From Mixta theicola (GTDB lineage: Bacteria > Pseudomonadota > Gammaproteobacteria > Enterobacterales > Enterobacteriaceae): a stretch of 64,000 bases of DNA. Positions within the stretch are counted from its first letter, which is position 1, and every line of letters begins with the position of its first letter. A program made the position numbers and the translations under genes. Of the stretch, positions 35,992 to 46,956 are shown in pieces. The notes beneath the pieces are model-generated. The model had not been told where the DNA came from and searched no databases. It was given only the letters and a program-made list of their open reading frames with translations. The stretch lies in NCBI RefSeq assembly GCF_002895925.1, contig NZ_NWUO01000001.1, positions 62,001 to 126,000 of the forward strand, written 5' to 3'.

Positions 35992-36219
35992 CTAATTTCT
36001 GTTATAAGCATCATCATATATTTTTAGCACAGCAAATTTATAAATATAGTAACCACCAACCATTCCTAAAATGCAGCATCCAGCCCATATATACTTTATG
36101 CTTTCATTCATGAAATACAGTAGCCCGATCGCCAGCGCAGCCGATGAAACGCTCACTCCCATACCCAAACCCTGCAAGATACGTGAAGCTATAATTAATG
36201 AGGTTTTTTTTATATTCAT
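35992..36219 (-). CDS. Small two-helix membrane protein, unknown
   Basis: A 75-aa protein with two Gly-rich hydrophobic segments (about residues 17-37 and 43-62) and a Lys/Tyr-rich C terminus, that is a membrane hairpin. The DNA is AT-rich compared with the flanking core genes. It lies 123 bp downstream of another unknown minus-strand gene. An immunity protein or small channel-like protein is possible, but nothing proves it. Confidence 0.5.
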   Translation of the reverse strand: MNIKKTSLIIASRILQGLGMGVSVSSAALAIGLLYFMNESIKYIWAGCCILGMVGGYYIYKFAVLKIYDDAYNRN

Positions 36220-36342
36220 ACTGACTCAAAAAAGTATTTGCATACTTGGTTAAATTTATTTCTATCGCGCATCGACAAACTGCACGCATCTTCAAACGGG
36301 CGCACTTTGTCCTCAACCAAAAAATAAAGCAAATATGGGTGA

Positions 36343-36630
36343 TTATTTTTTTAACTCGTCGAAATCAATCTTTTGAACAAACTGATCGACAAACACATGG
36401 ATAATTTTTTCCATTGTGCGTCGATTCAGTGCGCCAGTTTTAACCAGGCACATAAACCGCGCGCGATCGTCAAAATTTTCGCTTCTGTGCTCTGTATCCA
36501 GAAAATCATAGCCGAGATAGCAAAAATCTACAGGCAGGTTGATAAAACCCTGAAACAAGCCTCGCAGATAATTACTGTCTACGTTGATAGCGTCGGCCAT
36601 TCTTTTTGCTAACTCTTTCGCTCCATCCAT
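36343..36630 (-). CDS. Hypothetical protein of an accessory AT-rich strip
   Basis: A 95-aa cytoplasmic protein if started at 36630, where GGGGA lies eight bases upstream; the frame extends to 36675. Mostly helical, with GLFQGFINLPVDFCYLGYDF and DRARFMCLVKTGALNRRTM. I do not recognise the family. Together with the membrane-hairpin gene downstream it may form one unit. It lies beside a broken T6SS-type effector, so an effector/immunity origin is conceivable. Confidence 0.45.
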   Translation of the reverse strand: MDGAKELAKRMADAINVDSNYLRGLFQGFINLPVDFCYLGYDFLDTEHRSENFDDRARFMCLVKTGALNRRTMEKIIHVFVDQFVQKIDFDELKK

Positions 36631-36982
36631 GAGTGCATCCCCAGAGTGCATCCTAAAAGCTAAAATTACGGCCATATACTAACGCAATTAACCATGGTAA
36701 AAAACCCACCGATTTGGGCATCGTTAATAGACCAGGCGGGTATGCGAAAACGAAAAAAACCGCTCAATGGCGAGTTGATATAATTTGCCGACATATCAAA
36801 TTAAGCTAAAAATTATGCTATTTAGTTCGGTTTTGCAAAACTTCATGCAAAATTCGCTGCCTTTTGTTGCAATCGTATTCTCGATAATGCGCATAGCTCA
36901 CATCCTCTGAATAGCACCACAGCAGCCAGGCTGCGCTGAAGTTAAATTATTATGGCTCACCTCTATAAAAAACCATCATTCC

Positions 36983-37258
36983 GAATGGTTTGGTCTCTAC
37001 AACCCCTAAACCATGAGCGATCATGTCAATGGTATACGGCGTGGTAGTTTCAGGCTTCACTCCCTAAATACTGACGGCTCTGGCGTCTCATGGGGCTACA
37101 TAACTTTTTACAGGGCCTCTGAGTTCCAGGTACTAAGAAGGTCACTACTAAACCGGAAGAAAGTTCGTGTGCCAGGCGGAAATGGGTTGATGGCCTATGG
37201 CCGGATAAATGTACGCGGCATTCCTGATTTCTCAAAGTGGCTTGAAAAAGCGAAATAG
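36983..37258 (+). pseudogene. Fragment of a DUF2778 (Tlde1-type) L,D-transpeptidase-like effector
   Basis: The frame 37013-37258 encodes the C-terminal part of a DUF2778 domain: RRGSFRLHSLNTDGSGVSWG then YITFY and PGGNGLMAYGRINV. T6SS effectors of this family (Tlde1) edit peptidoglycan and use a His in FRLHP and a Cys in SEGCI. Here His is kept but the Cys position is Tyr (WGYITF). In the same frame upstream, EWFGLYNP is followed by TAA at 37007, where homologues read on. The N-terminal half is absent. So the gene is truncated, interrupted and catalytically dead. Confidence 0.7.
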
Positions 37259-37295
37259 CGGTTTAACCTGTACGTTTTGAAGAAAGATGCATGAA
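37259..37295 (+). repeat. Direct repeat copy 1 (putative attachment-site arm)
   Basis: 37 bp that match 38796-38832 at 35 positions, both in the same orientation. It starts directly after the stop of the DUF2778 fragment. The copies bracket about 1.5 kb with a palindromic element, hicBA and an excisionase fragment, as left and right ends of an integrated element would. Confidence 0.7.
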
Positions 37296-37300
37296 AAAAT

Positions 37301-37445
37301 CACCTGCATAGCAGGTGGCATTGATTGCGCCCCTGAGGGGCGTACTAAATGCCCTAAAAAGAAGTCTCTGCCAGTTCTGTTAGATTTAAATCCAAAGACA
37401 ATAAGGCAGAGCCAACTTCTTGCTGACCACCTCCATAGGAGGTGG
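37301..37445 (+). mobile_element. Palindrome-rich non-coding element (MITE/IS200-IS605-derivative candidate)
   Basis: A 145-bp stretch bounded by two near-identical hairpins, CACCTGCATAGCAGGTGG (37301-37318) and CCACCTCCATAGGAGGTGG (37427-37445), both followed by CATT. Inside are the hairpin CGCCCC-TGA-GGGGCG (37328-37342) and an imperfect inverted repeat (37359-37372 with 37405-37421). No reading frame. Terminal subterminal hairpins without inverted ends are a mark of IS200/IS605-type elements and their non-autonomous derivatives; a structured RNA is the alternative. Confidence 0.45.
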
Positions 37446-37460
37446 CATTCTGATAAGAGT

Positions 37461-37486
37461 GAAAAAGGCCCGCCGTAGCGAGCCTT
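37461..37486 (-). terminator. Terminator of hicAB
   Basis: On the minus strand the stem AAGGCTCGC/GCGGGCCTT (37465-37486, loop TACG) is followed by TTT. It begins about 20 bp after the hicB stop. Confidence 0.75.
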
Positions 37487-37504
37487 TGAGTTATGACGTC
37501 TCGG

Positions 37505-37912
37505 TCAGGCGCAGGCCAGTTCGAGCCGTTTGCCCAAGGCTGCCAGCGCCTTTTGAATGGTATCGATTTTTGTCGAATGATGCAGGTCGAGAACGCGCGT
37601 TATCTCCTGCGGGCGAGTACCGATAAGGCGCGCCAGCTCAGCGTTAGTTACTTGCTGCTGCACAACAGCATTAAGCAGCAGCACTTTAGCCGCCACGCTT
37701 GCGGGAACCTCCACAAAATCCTCACCGGTCAGCGATGGCTGGGGAACCTTGCGGCGATCTTCAAAGTAAAAATCAAACGCCGTCACCAAAGCATCTTGTG
37801 CCATTGCCAGCGCTTCCTCTTTGGTTTCCCCGCCCGTCATTGCTTCAGGGATATCTGGGAAGAATACTGCCCATCCGGTTTCGTCATGCTCGAAAGTTAT
37901 TGGATATCGCAT
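37505..37912 (-). CDS. hicB: HicB-family antitoxin
   Basis: A 135-aa antitoxin that binds and neutralises HicA and autoregulates the operon. The N-terminal HicB-like partial RNase H fold (MRYPITFEHDETGWAVFFPD) is followed by a C-terminal helix-turn-helix (TNAELARLIGTRPQEITRVL). I start it at ATG 37912, where HicB proteins begin; a GTG at 37930 would add six residues. It is the second gene of the hicA-hicB pair, 48 bp after hicA. Confidence 0.92.
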   Translation of the reverse strand: MRYPITFEHDETGWAVFFPDIPEAMTGGETKEEALAMAQDALVTAFDFYFEDRRKVPQPSLTGEDFVEVPASVAAKVLLLNAVVQQQVTNAELARLIGTRPQEITRVLDLHHSTKIDTIQKALAALGKRLELACA

Positions 37913-37938
37913 AGTGAATAAGTGAACCACTGCGAGTA

Positions 37939-37958
37939 ACCAGCCCCGAAGGGCTGGT
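37939..37958. terminator. Small hairpin between hicA and hicB
   Basis: The stem ACCAGCCC/GGGCTGGT with loop CGAA lies in the 48-bp gap. It may tune the toxin to antitoxin ratio. Confidence 0.4.
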
Positions 37959-37960
37959 AT

Positions 37961-38137
37961 TTATTTAATGCCTAACTGCTTGAGGATTGCTTTCCTCAGC
38001 GGTTCCGAGATTTCCTTTCCCGGATGCCTCGGCATTATCGTTTGCTTGCCGTTGAGGTAGATTTTAAGGTGGTTCGTACCGTTCTTAAATTCTGCCCCTT
38101 GAGCGGCCAGCCAACGCTGGAACTCGCTTTGCTTCAC
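37961..38137 (-). CDS. hicA: HicA-family mRNA interferase toxin
   Basis: A 58-aa toxin with a double-stranded-RNA-binding-like fold that cleaves mRNA. It starts with GTG (38137) right after AGGAGGAGG, reads KQSEFQRWLAAQGAEFKNG, then has the catalytic His region GTNHLKIYLNGK and MPRHPGKEI, and ends LKQLGIK. All family landmarks are present, so the toxin looks active. First gene of hicAB. The module often rides on prophages and islands, in line with the direct repeats around it. Confidence 0.92.
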   Translation of the reverse strand: MKQSEFQRWLAAQGAEFKNGTNHLKIYLNGKQTIMPRHPGKEISEPLRKAILKQLGIK

Positions 38138-38697
38138 TACCTCCTCCTGTCTGTTTAAACTGAGATAACTATAAACATTTTTGTTTATAGCATCAAGAAG
38201 AAGGGTAAACTTTTTTGTTTATATCACGGCAGCACTTATTATGAGTCTTTCGGGCCTGTGACGGAGAAGCGCAGAAAAAATCACTTATTGGCGCAATCAA
38301 AAAGCGCTGTCCCTCCCTGGCTTCTCTGCTGATGTCTGGCTGGGCTTCTATAACCAGGCCGAGTACAAACAGGAAAATGCGATCGAGTTCGATATTAAAA
38401 TGCCAGCTAACGTGGCCTGCGCTCAGAGAGAGGGCTAGCTCATTCCCGACGCGCATTTATAAGGACGGCACGCAGACGCTGCAGGTGTGCTGATGGAACT
38501 GAAAATGAGAAAGCCTAAAAAGCGACAAAACACACTGGCTTTTATTTTTGAAGGATTAAGCGAATGATTGCAATTGCAAAACTGGCGCGCCGTATGCGCA
38601 CCGCGGCCTTAGTACCGTATCAGTTTAAATAATTATTATAGTTCAGTTTTAAGCCAGCTCTGCTTTTAAAATGCGAGCCGCTCATGTGTGGTATCGA
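38138..38697. other. Degenerate phage-like stretch
   Basis: Scattered short reading frames on the plus strand (such as one reading ALSLPGFSADVWLGFYNQAE near 38305-38360 and a 24-codon Lys-rich frame near 38492) look like worn-down prophage early genes, but none is complete. The TTTTTGTTTATA repeats at about 38177-38222 lie in the hicA promoter region. Confidence 0.45.
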
Positions 38698-38817
38698 ATG
38701 GCCAGAATGGTGAGCTTAGAAGATTGGGCTAAAGATGAATTTGGAGATGATGCCTCCAGTCTGCGTACATTAAAGATGTACGCGAAAGGTAATAACGGTT
38801 TAGCCTGTACGTTTTGA
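38698..38817 (+). pseudogene. Truncated phage excisionase (Xis-like)
   Basis: A 39-codon frame beginning MARMVSLEDWAKDEFGDDAS and continuing SLRTLKMYAKG, which is the N-terminal winged-helix half of lambdoid/e14-type excisionases. In intact proteins a wing and a C-terminal tail follow; here the family match stops at the start of the direct repeat (38796). No integrase remains. Confidence 0.7.
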
Positions 38818-38832
38818 AGAAAGAAGCATGAA
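38796..38832 (+). repeat. Direct repeat copy 2 (putative attachment-site arm)
   Basis: Matches 37259-37295 at 35 of 37 positions. It cuts off the excisionase homology and directly adjoins the icd terminator. The end of icd is a known prophage target (e14, phage 21) in E. coli, but there the site is within the icd coding end; here it is 60-95 bp behind the stop. Confidence 0.7.
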
Positions 38833-38869
38833 CAAAAAAGCCAACATAAATTTAACATATTATGTTGGC
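38833..38869 (-). terminator. Terminator of icd
   Basis: On the minus strand the stem GCCAACATA/TATGTTGGC (38861-38869 with 38840-38848) is followed by TTTTTTG. It lies 20 bp past the icd stop. Confidence 0.85.
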
Positions 38870-38889
38870 TATATGTGACTAATCAGCGA

Positions 38890-40143
38890 TTACATATTGC
38901 TGATCATCGCGTCGCCAAACTCTGAACATTTCAGCAGCTTAGCGCCTTCCATCAGACGTTCGAAGTCATAGGTCACGGTTTTGTTGGCGATCGCGCCTTC
39001 CATGCCCTTAACAATCAGGTCTGCGGCTTCGAACCACTGCATATGACGCAGCATCATCTCAGCGGAAAGGATCACTGAACCTGGGTTCACCTTGTCCTGA
39101 CCGGCATATTTCGGCGCGGTGCCGTGGGTCGCTTCGAACAGCGCGCACTCGTCACCGATGTTCGCGCCCGGAGCAATACCGATACCGCCAACCTGCGCCG
39201 CCAGGGCGTCAGAAATGTAGTCACCGTTCAGGTTCATACAGGCGATAACGTCATATTCAGCCGGACGCAGCAGGATCTGCTGCAGGAAGGCATCAGCGAT
39301 CACGTCTTTAATCACGATCTCTTTGCCGCTGTTCGGGTTCTTGATTTTCACCCACGGGCCGCCGTCAATCAGCTCACCGCCGAACTCTTCACGCGCCAGC
39401 TGGTAGCCCCAATCTTTAAAGGCACCTTCGGTGAATTTCATGATGTTGCCTTTATGTACCAGCGTCACGGAATCGCGATCGTTGGTAATGGCATATTCAA
39501 TCGCCGCACGTACCAGACGTTTGGTGCCTTCTTCAGAGCAAGGCTTCACGCCGATACCGCACTGCTGCGGGAAGCGAATTTTAGTCACGCCCATCTCTTC
39601 CTGCAGGAACTTAATCACTTTATCCGCTTCCGGCGTACCCGCTTTCCACTCAATACCGGCATAGATGTCTTCGCTGTTTTCACGGAAGATCACCATATCG
39701 GTATCCTGCGGACGCTTAACCGGGCTTGGCGTGCCCTGATAGTAGCGAACCGGACGCAGACAGATGTACAGGTCCAGCTGCTGACGCAGCGCAACGTTAA
39801 GAGAGCGGATACCGCCGCCAACCGGCGTGGTTAACGGGCCTTTGATGGCAACGCGGTAATCCTTAATCAGGTCAAGGGTTTCCTGCGGCAGCCAGACATC
39901 CTGACCATACACCTGAGTCGATTTCTCACCGGTGTAAATTTCCATCCAGGAAATTTTTCGCTCGCCGTTGTAGGCTTTTTTCACAGCGGCATCAACCACT
40001 TTGATCATGACGGGAGAAACGTCTACGCCAATGCCATCACCCTCAATGTAAGGGATGATCGGATTAGCGGGAACAACCAGCTTTCCCTGATCGTCAAGAG
40101 TGATTTTCTGACCTTCCGCCGGAACAACTACTTTGCTTTCCAT
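38890..40143 (-). CDS. icd: Isocitrate dehydrogenase (NADP)
   Basis: A 417-aa TCA-cycle enzyme that converts isocitrate to 2-oxoglutarate and CO2 with NADP. The phosphorylatable Ser of the substrate loop is in [13 protein letters not shown]. The metal-binding Asp are in the [17 protein letters not shown] region, and the NADP motif is [16 protein letters not shown]. The gene is full length and intact up to its own terminator, so the adjacent element did not damage it. AGGAGAGG precedes the ATG. Confidence 0.97.
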   Translation of the reverse strand: MESKVVVPAEGQKITLDDQGKLVVPANPIIPYIEGDGIGVDVSPVMIKVVDAAVKKAYNGERKISWMEIYTGEKSTQVYGQDVWLPQETLDLIKDYRVAIKGPLTTPVGGGIRSLNVALRQQLDLYICLRPVRYYQGTPSPVKRPQDTDMVIFRENSEDIYAGIEWKAGTPEADKVIKFLQEEMGVTKIRFPQQCGIGVKPCSEEGTKRLVRAAIEYAITNDRDSVTLVHKGNIMKFTEGAFKDWGYQLAREEFGGELIDGGPWVKIKNPNSGKEIVIKDVIADAFLQQILLRPAEYDVIACMNLNGDYISDALAAQVGGIGIAPGANIGDECALFEATHGTAPKYAGQDKVNPGSVILSAEMMLRHMQWFEAADLIVKGMEGAIANKTVTYDFERLMEGAKLLKCSEFGDAMISNM

Positions 40144-40274
40144 TAACCTCTCCTTCGAGCGCTTTTTTGTTAATGATTTGTAAGATGCGCGTCAATACTA
40201 CTTGAATATTGCCGTCACGCCAATCATCTCAATTTCGCGTTATAATGCGCCCATTCAGGTCAAGTGCAAAGCTT

Positions 40275-40901
40275 ATGCGTAAAACAGTTGTTAATAATCA
40301 CCGTGTTAAACGATTCAACCGCCCTTCCGCTTCGCAGCCGCAGCATAAAGGCCCGCGGCGTGTGATCGTTTTTAACAAACCCTATGATGTTCTGCCGCAG
40401 TTTACCGATGAGGCGGGACGCTCCACGCTGAAAGATTTTATTCCGATCGGCGGCGTTTATGCGGCAGGCCGTCTGGACCGCGACAGCGAAGGTCTGATGG
40501 TGCTGACCAACGATGGCGCGCTGCAGGCAAAGCTGACCCAGCCTGGCAAGCGTACCGGAAAAATTTACTATGTTCAGGTAGAAGGCGAGCCGGATGACAG
40601 TGCGCTGCTGGCGCTGCGGCGTGGCATTAATCTGAAAGATGGCCCCACCCTGCCCGCCGAAGTGGAAAGAGTCGATGAGCCCGCCTGGCTGTGGCCGCGT
40701 CAGCCGCCGATTCGCGAACGTAAATCGATTCCCGTCAGCTGGCTTAAAATCACCCTGTATGAAGGACGTAACCGCCAGGTGCGGCGCATGACCGCGCACG
40801 TTGGCTTTCCTGTTTTGCGTCTGATTCGCTATGGTATGGCGTCGTTAACGCTGGATAATCTTGCGCCGGGCGAATGGCGCGACGTTACCGCTAGTTTTTA
40901 A
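40275..40901 (+). CDS. rluE: 23S rRNA pseudouridine(2457) synthase RluE
   Basis: A 208-aa RsuA-family pseudouridine synthase that modifies U2457 in the peptidyl transferase region of 23S rRNA. The catalytic Asp68 is in [11 protein letters not shown], and the family C-terminal motif is [16 protein letters not shown]. The start at 40275 (MRKTVV) gives a length close to the 217 aa of E. coli; the frame is open further upstream. Divergent from icd and 12 bp before nudJ. Confidence 0.93.
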   Translation: MRKTVVNNHRVKRFNRPSASQPQHKGPRRVIVFNKPYDVLPQFTDEAGRSTLKDFIPIGGVYAAGRLDRDSEGLMVLTNDGALQAKLTQPGKRTGKIYYVQVEGEPDDSALLALRRGINLKDGPTLPAEVERVDEPAWLWPRQPPIRERKSIPVSWLKITLYEGRNRQVRRMTAHVGFPVLRLIRYGMASLTLDNLAPGEWRDVTASF

Positions 40902-40913
40902 CCGGAGCAGCCT

Positions 40914-41351
40914 ATGTATAAACCGCACGTTACCGTAGCCTGCATTGTGCAGGCGGAAGGCGAACTGCTGGTGGTGGAAGAAACCATTAACGGCAAAGCG
41001 ACCTGGAATCAGCCTGCCGGGCATCTGGAAGCGGATGAAAGTCTGCTGCAGGCCGCCAGCCGCGAACTGTATGAGGAAACCGGGATACAGGCGGAGATGA
41101 CCAGTTTCCTCGGCGTACAGCAGTGGACCGCGCCGGATAACACGCCTTTTATCCGCTTTTTGTTCGCCCTGGATCTGCCGGAGCGCCTGGAAACCCGTCC
41201 GCAAGACAGCGATATTGACCGCTGCTGGTGGCTGCCGCCGCCGCAGATTTTAGCGGCAACGCATCTGCGTTCGCCGCTGGTGGCGGAAAGCGTGCGCATC
41301 TGGCAGAGCGGCGTACGTTATCCGCTGTCGCTGGTGCGGTTTTATCGATAA
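40914..41351 (+). CDS. nudJ: Nudix phosphatase NudJ
   Basis: A 145-aa Nudix hydrolase. NudJ removes phosphate from HMP-pyrophosphate and nucleoside di- and triphosphates. The Nudix box is complete: [14 protein letters not shown] then RELYEETGI (about residues 38-60). It lies 12 bp after rluE, in the same operon as in E. coli. AGCAGCC precedes the ATG. Confidence 0.93.
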   Translation: MYKPHVTVACIVQAEGELLVVEETINGKATWNQPAGHLEADESLLQAASRELYEETGIQAEMTSFLGVQQWTAPDNTPFIRFLFALDLPERLETRPQDSDIDRCWWLPPPQILAATHLRSPLVAESVRIWQSGVRYPLSLVRFYR

Positions 41352-41449
41352 TGGCTTTCCGGTCAGGCAACGTCCGCGCCGGGGATGCGTCTGTGGCGGA
41401 CGCGTGCTAGAATACGCCGCCTGTTTTTGTTCCTTGTCGTGAGTGTGTC

Positions 41450-42562
41450 ATGTCTGACAACAGCCAGAAAAAAGTGATCGTCGGGATGTCCGGCGGCGTC
41501 GATTCTTCCGTTTCCGCCTGGTTACTGCAGCAGCAGGGCTATCAGGTGGAAGGGTTATTTATGAAAAACTGGGAAGAGGACGACGGCGAAGAATATTGTA
41601 CCGCCGCGGATGATCTGGCCGACGCCCAGGCCGTTTGCGACAAACTTGGGATGAAGCTGCATAAGGTTAACTTTGCCGCCGAATACTGGGATAACGTCTT
41701 CGAACATTTCCTGGCAGAATACAAGGCTGGCCGTACGCCAAACCCCGATATTCTGTGCAATAAAGAGATCAAATTTAAAGCTTTCCTGGAGTTCGCAGCG
41801 GAAGATCTCGGCGCAGACTACATTGCTACCGGCCACTACGTGCGCCGCCAGGACAGCAACGGCAAAAGCCGACTGCTGCGCGGCCTCGATGGCAATAAAG
41901 ATCAAAGCTACTTCCTCTATACGCTCAGCCATCAGCAAATCGCGCAAAGCCTGTTTCCGGTCGGTGAACTGTCGAAGCCGGAAGTGCGCCGCATTGCCGA
42001 ACAGCTGGAGCTGGTGACCGCGAAGAAAAAAGATTCCACCGGCATCTGCTTTATCGGTGAGCGCAAATTCCGCGACTTCCTCGGCCGCTATCTGCCTGCG
42101 CAGCCGGGCGCCATCGTCACCGTTGACGGCCAGACGGTGGGCGAACATCAGGGCCTGATGTACCATACGCTTGGGCAGCGTAAAGGGCTGGGTATCGGCG
42201 GGATGAAAGAGAGCAATGACGATCCCTGGTATGTAGTGGACAAAGATGTCGCCAGTAATCGCCTGATCGTCGCGCAGGGCGCCGACCATCCGCGTCTGAT
42301 GTCAACAGGATTGATTGCGCAGCAGCTGCACTGGGTCGATCGTCAGGCGCTGAGCGAGCCGCTACAGTGCGTAGTGAAAACCCGCTACCGTCAGGAAGAT
42401 ATTCCCTGCGTAATCACCCCGCTGCATGATGATCGCATCGAAGTGCGTTTTGAACAGCCGGTCGCCGCCGTAACGCCAGGCCAGTCCGCCGTGTTTTACC
42501 TGGGCGAAATCTGCCTTGGCGGCGGTATTATCGAGCAGCGTTTACCGCTGGTGCCGGCATAA
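41450..42562 (+). CDS. mnmA: tRNA 2-thiouridylase MnmA
   Basis: A 370-aa enzyme that makes 2-thiouridine at the wobble position of tRNA Lys, Glu and Gln, taking sulfur from the Tus relay. The PP-loop [12 protein letters not shown] is at residues 13-24. The two catalytic Cys are in [12 protein letters not shown] and [11 protein letters not shown]. Followed by hflD 38 bp later. Confidence 0.96.
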   Translation: MSDNSQKKVIVGMSGGVDSSVSAWLLQQQGYQVEGLFMKNWEEDDGEEYCTAADDLADAQAVCDKLGMKLHKVNFAAEYWDNVFEHFLAEYKAGRTPNPDILCNKEIKFKAFLEFAAEDLGADYIATGHYVRRQDSNGKSRLLRGLDGNKDQSYFLYTLSHQQIAQSLFPVGELSKPEVRRIAEQLELVTAKKKDSTGICFIGERKFRDFLGRYLPAQPGAIVTVDGQTVGEHQGLMYHTLGQRKGLGIGGMKESNDDPWYVVDKDVASNRLIVAQGADHPRLMSTGLIAQQLHWVDRQALSEPLQCVVKTRYRQEDIPCVITPLHDDRIEVRFEQPVAAVTPGQSAVFYLGEICLGGGIIEQRLPLVPA

Positions 42563-42600
42563 CATCGCGTGCGGCTTGCGATGTGTATACAGGAGTAACC

Positions 42601-44659
<2,059 letters not shown>

Positions 44660-44666
44660 CTTTCTG

Positions 44667-44692
44667 TCCCGGATGCCATGCGTCCGGGATTA
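44667..44692 (+). terminator. Hairpin after purB
   Basis: The stem TCCCGGA/TCCGGGA (44667-44673 / 44683-44689) is followed by TTATT. It separates purB from the phoP promoter, which starts only 10 bp further on. Confidence 0.6.
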
Positions 44693-44698
44693 TTCCTG

Positions 44699-44733
44699 CG
44701 TTAACCCCCGGTTTATTCGCTCTCCCCTATACT
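44699..44733 (+). promoter_or_regulatory. PhoP box and -10 element of phoPQ
   Basis: CGTTAA (44699-44704), 5 bp, then GGTTTA (44710-44715): a direct hexamer repeat with the 11-bp period of PhoP boxes (consensus K-GTTTA). It is followed after 12 bp by a good -10 box TATACT (44728-44733), the spacing of PhoP-activated promoters that lack a -35. The first half is imperfect, the second perfect. This predicts autoregulation of phoPQ as in Salmonella and E. coli. Confidence 0.7.
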
Positions 44734-44764
44734 CAGCTCAAAATTATCGGTAAAGGAAAGTCAT

Positions 44765-45433
44765 ATGCGCGTCTTGGTTGTAGAGGATAACGCTTTGCTG
44801 CGTCATCATTTGTCTGTACAGCTACGTGAAATGGGGCATCAGGTCGATGCGGCTGAAGATGCGAAAGAAGCGGATTATTTTCTGGCTGAGCACTCTCCCG
44901 ATATTACGCTGGTCGATTTGGGCCTGCCCGATGAAGATGGCATGACGCTAATTCGTCGCTGGCGCGGTCAGGAGGTTAAGCAGCCGATTCTGGTGCTGAC
45001 CGCCCGCGAAGGCTGGCAGGCCAAAGTGGAAGCGCTGGAGGCCGGTGCGGATGATTATGTCACCAAGCCTTTTCATATTGAGGAAGTGGTGGCGCGTATG
45101 CAGGCGCTGATGCGGCGCAACAGCGGGCTGGCCTCGCAAATCATTAACCTTGCCCCTTTTCATATCGATCTGTCACGCCGTGAACTGACGGTGAGCGACC
45201 AGTCGATCAAGCTGACCGCCTTTGAATACACCATCATCGAAACGCTAATTCGTAACGTGGGCAAAGTCGTCAGTAAAGATTCGCTGATGCTGCAGCTGTA
45301 TCCCGACGCGGAGCTGCGCGAAAGCCACACTATTGATGTGCTGATGGGCAGACTGCGCAAAAAAATTCAGGCGGCTTATCCGCAAGAAGTGATTACTACG
45401 GTGCGCGGTCAGGGCTACCGCTTCGATATTTAA
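44765..45433 (+). CDS. phoP: Response regulator PhoP
   Basis: A 222-aa OmpR-family regulator of magnesium, acid and cationic-peptide responses. The phosphoacceptor is Asp51 ([11 protein letters not shown]), with the acidic pair Glu-Asp near residue 7-8 and Lys in YVTKPF. The C-terminal winged helix recognises direct GTTTA repeats. GGAAAG lies before the ATG. Six bases separate it from phoQ. Confidence 0.97.
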   Translation: MRVLVVEDNALLRHHLSVQLREMGHQVDAAEDAKEADYFLAEHSPDITLVDLGLPDEDGMTLIRRWRGQEVKQPILVLTAREGWQAKVEALEAGADDYVTKPFHIEEVVARMQALMRRNSGLASQIINLAPFHIDLSRRELTVSDQSIKLTAFEYTIIETLIRNVGKVVSKDSLMLQLYPDAELRESHTIDVLMGRLRKKIQAAYPQEVITTVRGQGYRFDI

Positions 45434-45439
45434 CCGCCG

Positions 45440-46900
45440 ATGAAGATTCTGCAAGGTAAACGCCCTTTTTCGCTCCGTGCCCGTTTTCTGTTAGCAACGG
45501 CCGCCGTGGTGCTGATCCTTTCTCTCTCCTATGGCATGGTTGCGGTTGTCGGCTATATCGTCAGCTTTGACAAAAACACCTATCGCATTATGCGCGGCGA
45601 AAGCAACCTGTTTTATACCCTTGCCCAGTGGAATAACAACCAGCTAACCATTGCCCAGCCGAAGCAGTTAACGCTGAATTCGCCCACGCTGGTTTTTATT
45701 TATGACGAACGCGGCAGGCTGCTGTGGCAACAGCGTGACGTGCCGGAAATTCGCCATAAAATCCATCCTGACTGGCTGAAAAAGCCCGACTTTTACGAAA
45801 TCGATACCAGTAATCAAACCAGCCGTGAAGCGCTGGGTAATGACCAGGCGGCCAAAAGCAAGCTGCACGACTACGATGATAACGGCAACGGCACCTTTAC
45901 CCACTCGGTGGCGGTGAATCGCTATGACGCCACCACCAGCCTGCCCGCGCTGACTATTGTGGTGGTTGACTCTATTCCCCAGGAGCTACAGCATTCCGAT
46001 GTGGTCTGGTCATGGTTCAGCTATGTGCTTCTGGTTAACCTGCTGCTGGTGATCCCGCTGCTGTGGCTGGCGGCGCACTGGAGCCTGCGTCCTATCGGCA
46101 CGCTGGCCAGCCAAATCCGCGAGCTGGAAAGCAGTCAGCGTGAAGCGCTGGATCCCAATCCGCCGCAGGAGCTGCGCAGCCTGGTGCGCAACCTGAATCT
46201 GTTGCTGGAAAATGAACGCCAGCGCTATACGCGCTACCGCACCACCCTTTCTGATTTGACCCATAGCCTGAAAACGCCGCTGGCGGTGCTGCAAAGCACG
46301 CTGCGCTCGCTGCGCGGCGGTAAAAATCTTTCGGTTGAACAGGCGGAACCGATCATGCTGGAGCAGATCAGCCGCATCTCGCAGCAGATCGGCTACTATC
46401 TGCATCGCGCCAGTATGCAGGCGGATCACAATCCGTTAAAACGCGAACTGCATCCGGTTTCCGCCCTGCTGGACGGTCTCTGTTCGGCGCTGAATAAGGT
46501 CTATCAGCGCAAAGGCGTCTCGCTGTCGCTGGATATTTCCCCGGAGATTACGTTTGTGGGCGATCAGAACGATTTTATGGAGGTGATGGGCAACGTGCTG
46601 GACAACGCCTGTAAATATTGTCTGGAGTTTGTAGAAATCAGCGCGCGACAGACCGATTCCAGCCTCCAGCTGATTGTGGAAGATGACGGACCCGGCATTC
46701 CCGAAAGCAAACGTGAAATGATCTTTCTGCGCGGCCAGCGGGCGGATACGCTGCGCCCAGGTCAGGGGCTGGGGCTGGCGGTGGCGCGTGATATTCTGGA
46801 GCAGTACGCGGGCGATATTGAAGCCGGAACCAGCCCGCTTGGCGGCGCGCATATGAAAGTGATTTTCCAGCGGCAGGAAGTCGAACATAACCTTGAGTAG
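45440..46900 (+). CDS. phoQ: Sensor histidine kinase PhoQ
   Basis: A 486-aa inner-membrane sensor. Two transmembrane segments (about 15-43 and 190-215) frame a periplasmic PDC-like domain, followed by HAMP, DHp and catalytic domains. The phosphorylated His is in [13 protein letters not shown], the N box in VLDNACKYC and the G boxes in DDGPGIP and GQGLGLAVA. In E. coli an acidic cluster (EDDDDAE) near residue 150 binds divalent cations and peptides; here the same place, residues 144-152, reads DYDDNGNGT, with three acidic residues. Ligand response may differ. Confidence 0.96.
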   Translation: MKILQGKRPFSLRARFLLATAAVVLILSLSYGMVAVVGYIVSFDKNTYRIMRGESNLFYTLAQWNNNQLTIAQPKQLTLNSPTLVFIYDERGRLLWQQRDVPEIRHKIHPDWLKKPDFYEIDTSNQTSREALGNDQAAKSKLHDYDDNGNGTFTHSVAVNRYDATTSLPALTIVVVDSIPQELQHSDVVWSWFSYVLLVNLLLVIPLLWLAAHWSLRPIGTLASQIRELESSQREALDPNPPQELRSLVRNLNLLLENERQRYTRYRTTLSDLTHSLKTPLAVLQSTLRSLRGGKNLSVEQAEPIMLEQISRISQQIGYYLHRASMQADHNPLKRELHPVSALLDGLCSALNKVYQRKGVSLSLDISPEITFVGDQNDFMEVMGNVLDNACKYCLEFVEISARQTDSSLQLIVEDDGPGIPESKREMIFLRGQRADTLRPGQGLGLAVARDILEQYAGDIEAGTSPLGGAHMKVIFQRQEVEHNLE

Positions 46901-46956
46901 AACCGCGCCGCCGCTGTTATACTTGCTGCAATTTCTCGCCTGTACTGGAAAACCTT

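Noticed and set aside
37301-37445. CRISPR-like repeats (two similar hairpins)
   Set aside because: Only two units, unequal, with no regular spacers and no cas genes.
38193-38456. 87-codon minus-strand frame upstream of hicA
   Set aside because: It runs antisense to phage-like plus-strand remnants and crosses the hicA promoter region; no family match.
38796-38892. e14/phage 21-type integration within icd
   Set aside because: The icd coding end is intact and the repeat starts behind the terminator, so the classical in-gene site is not used.
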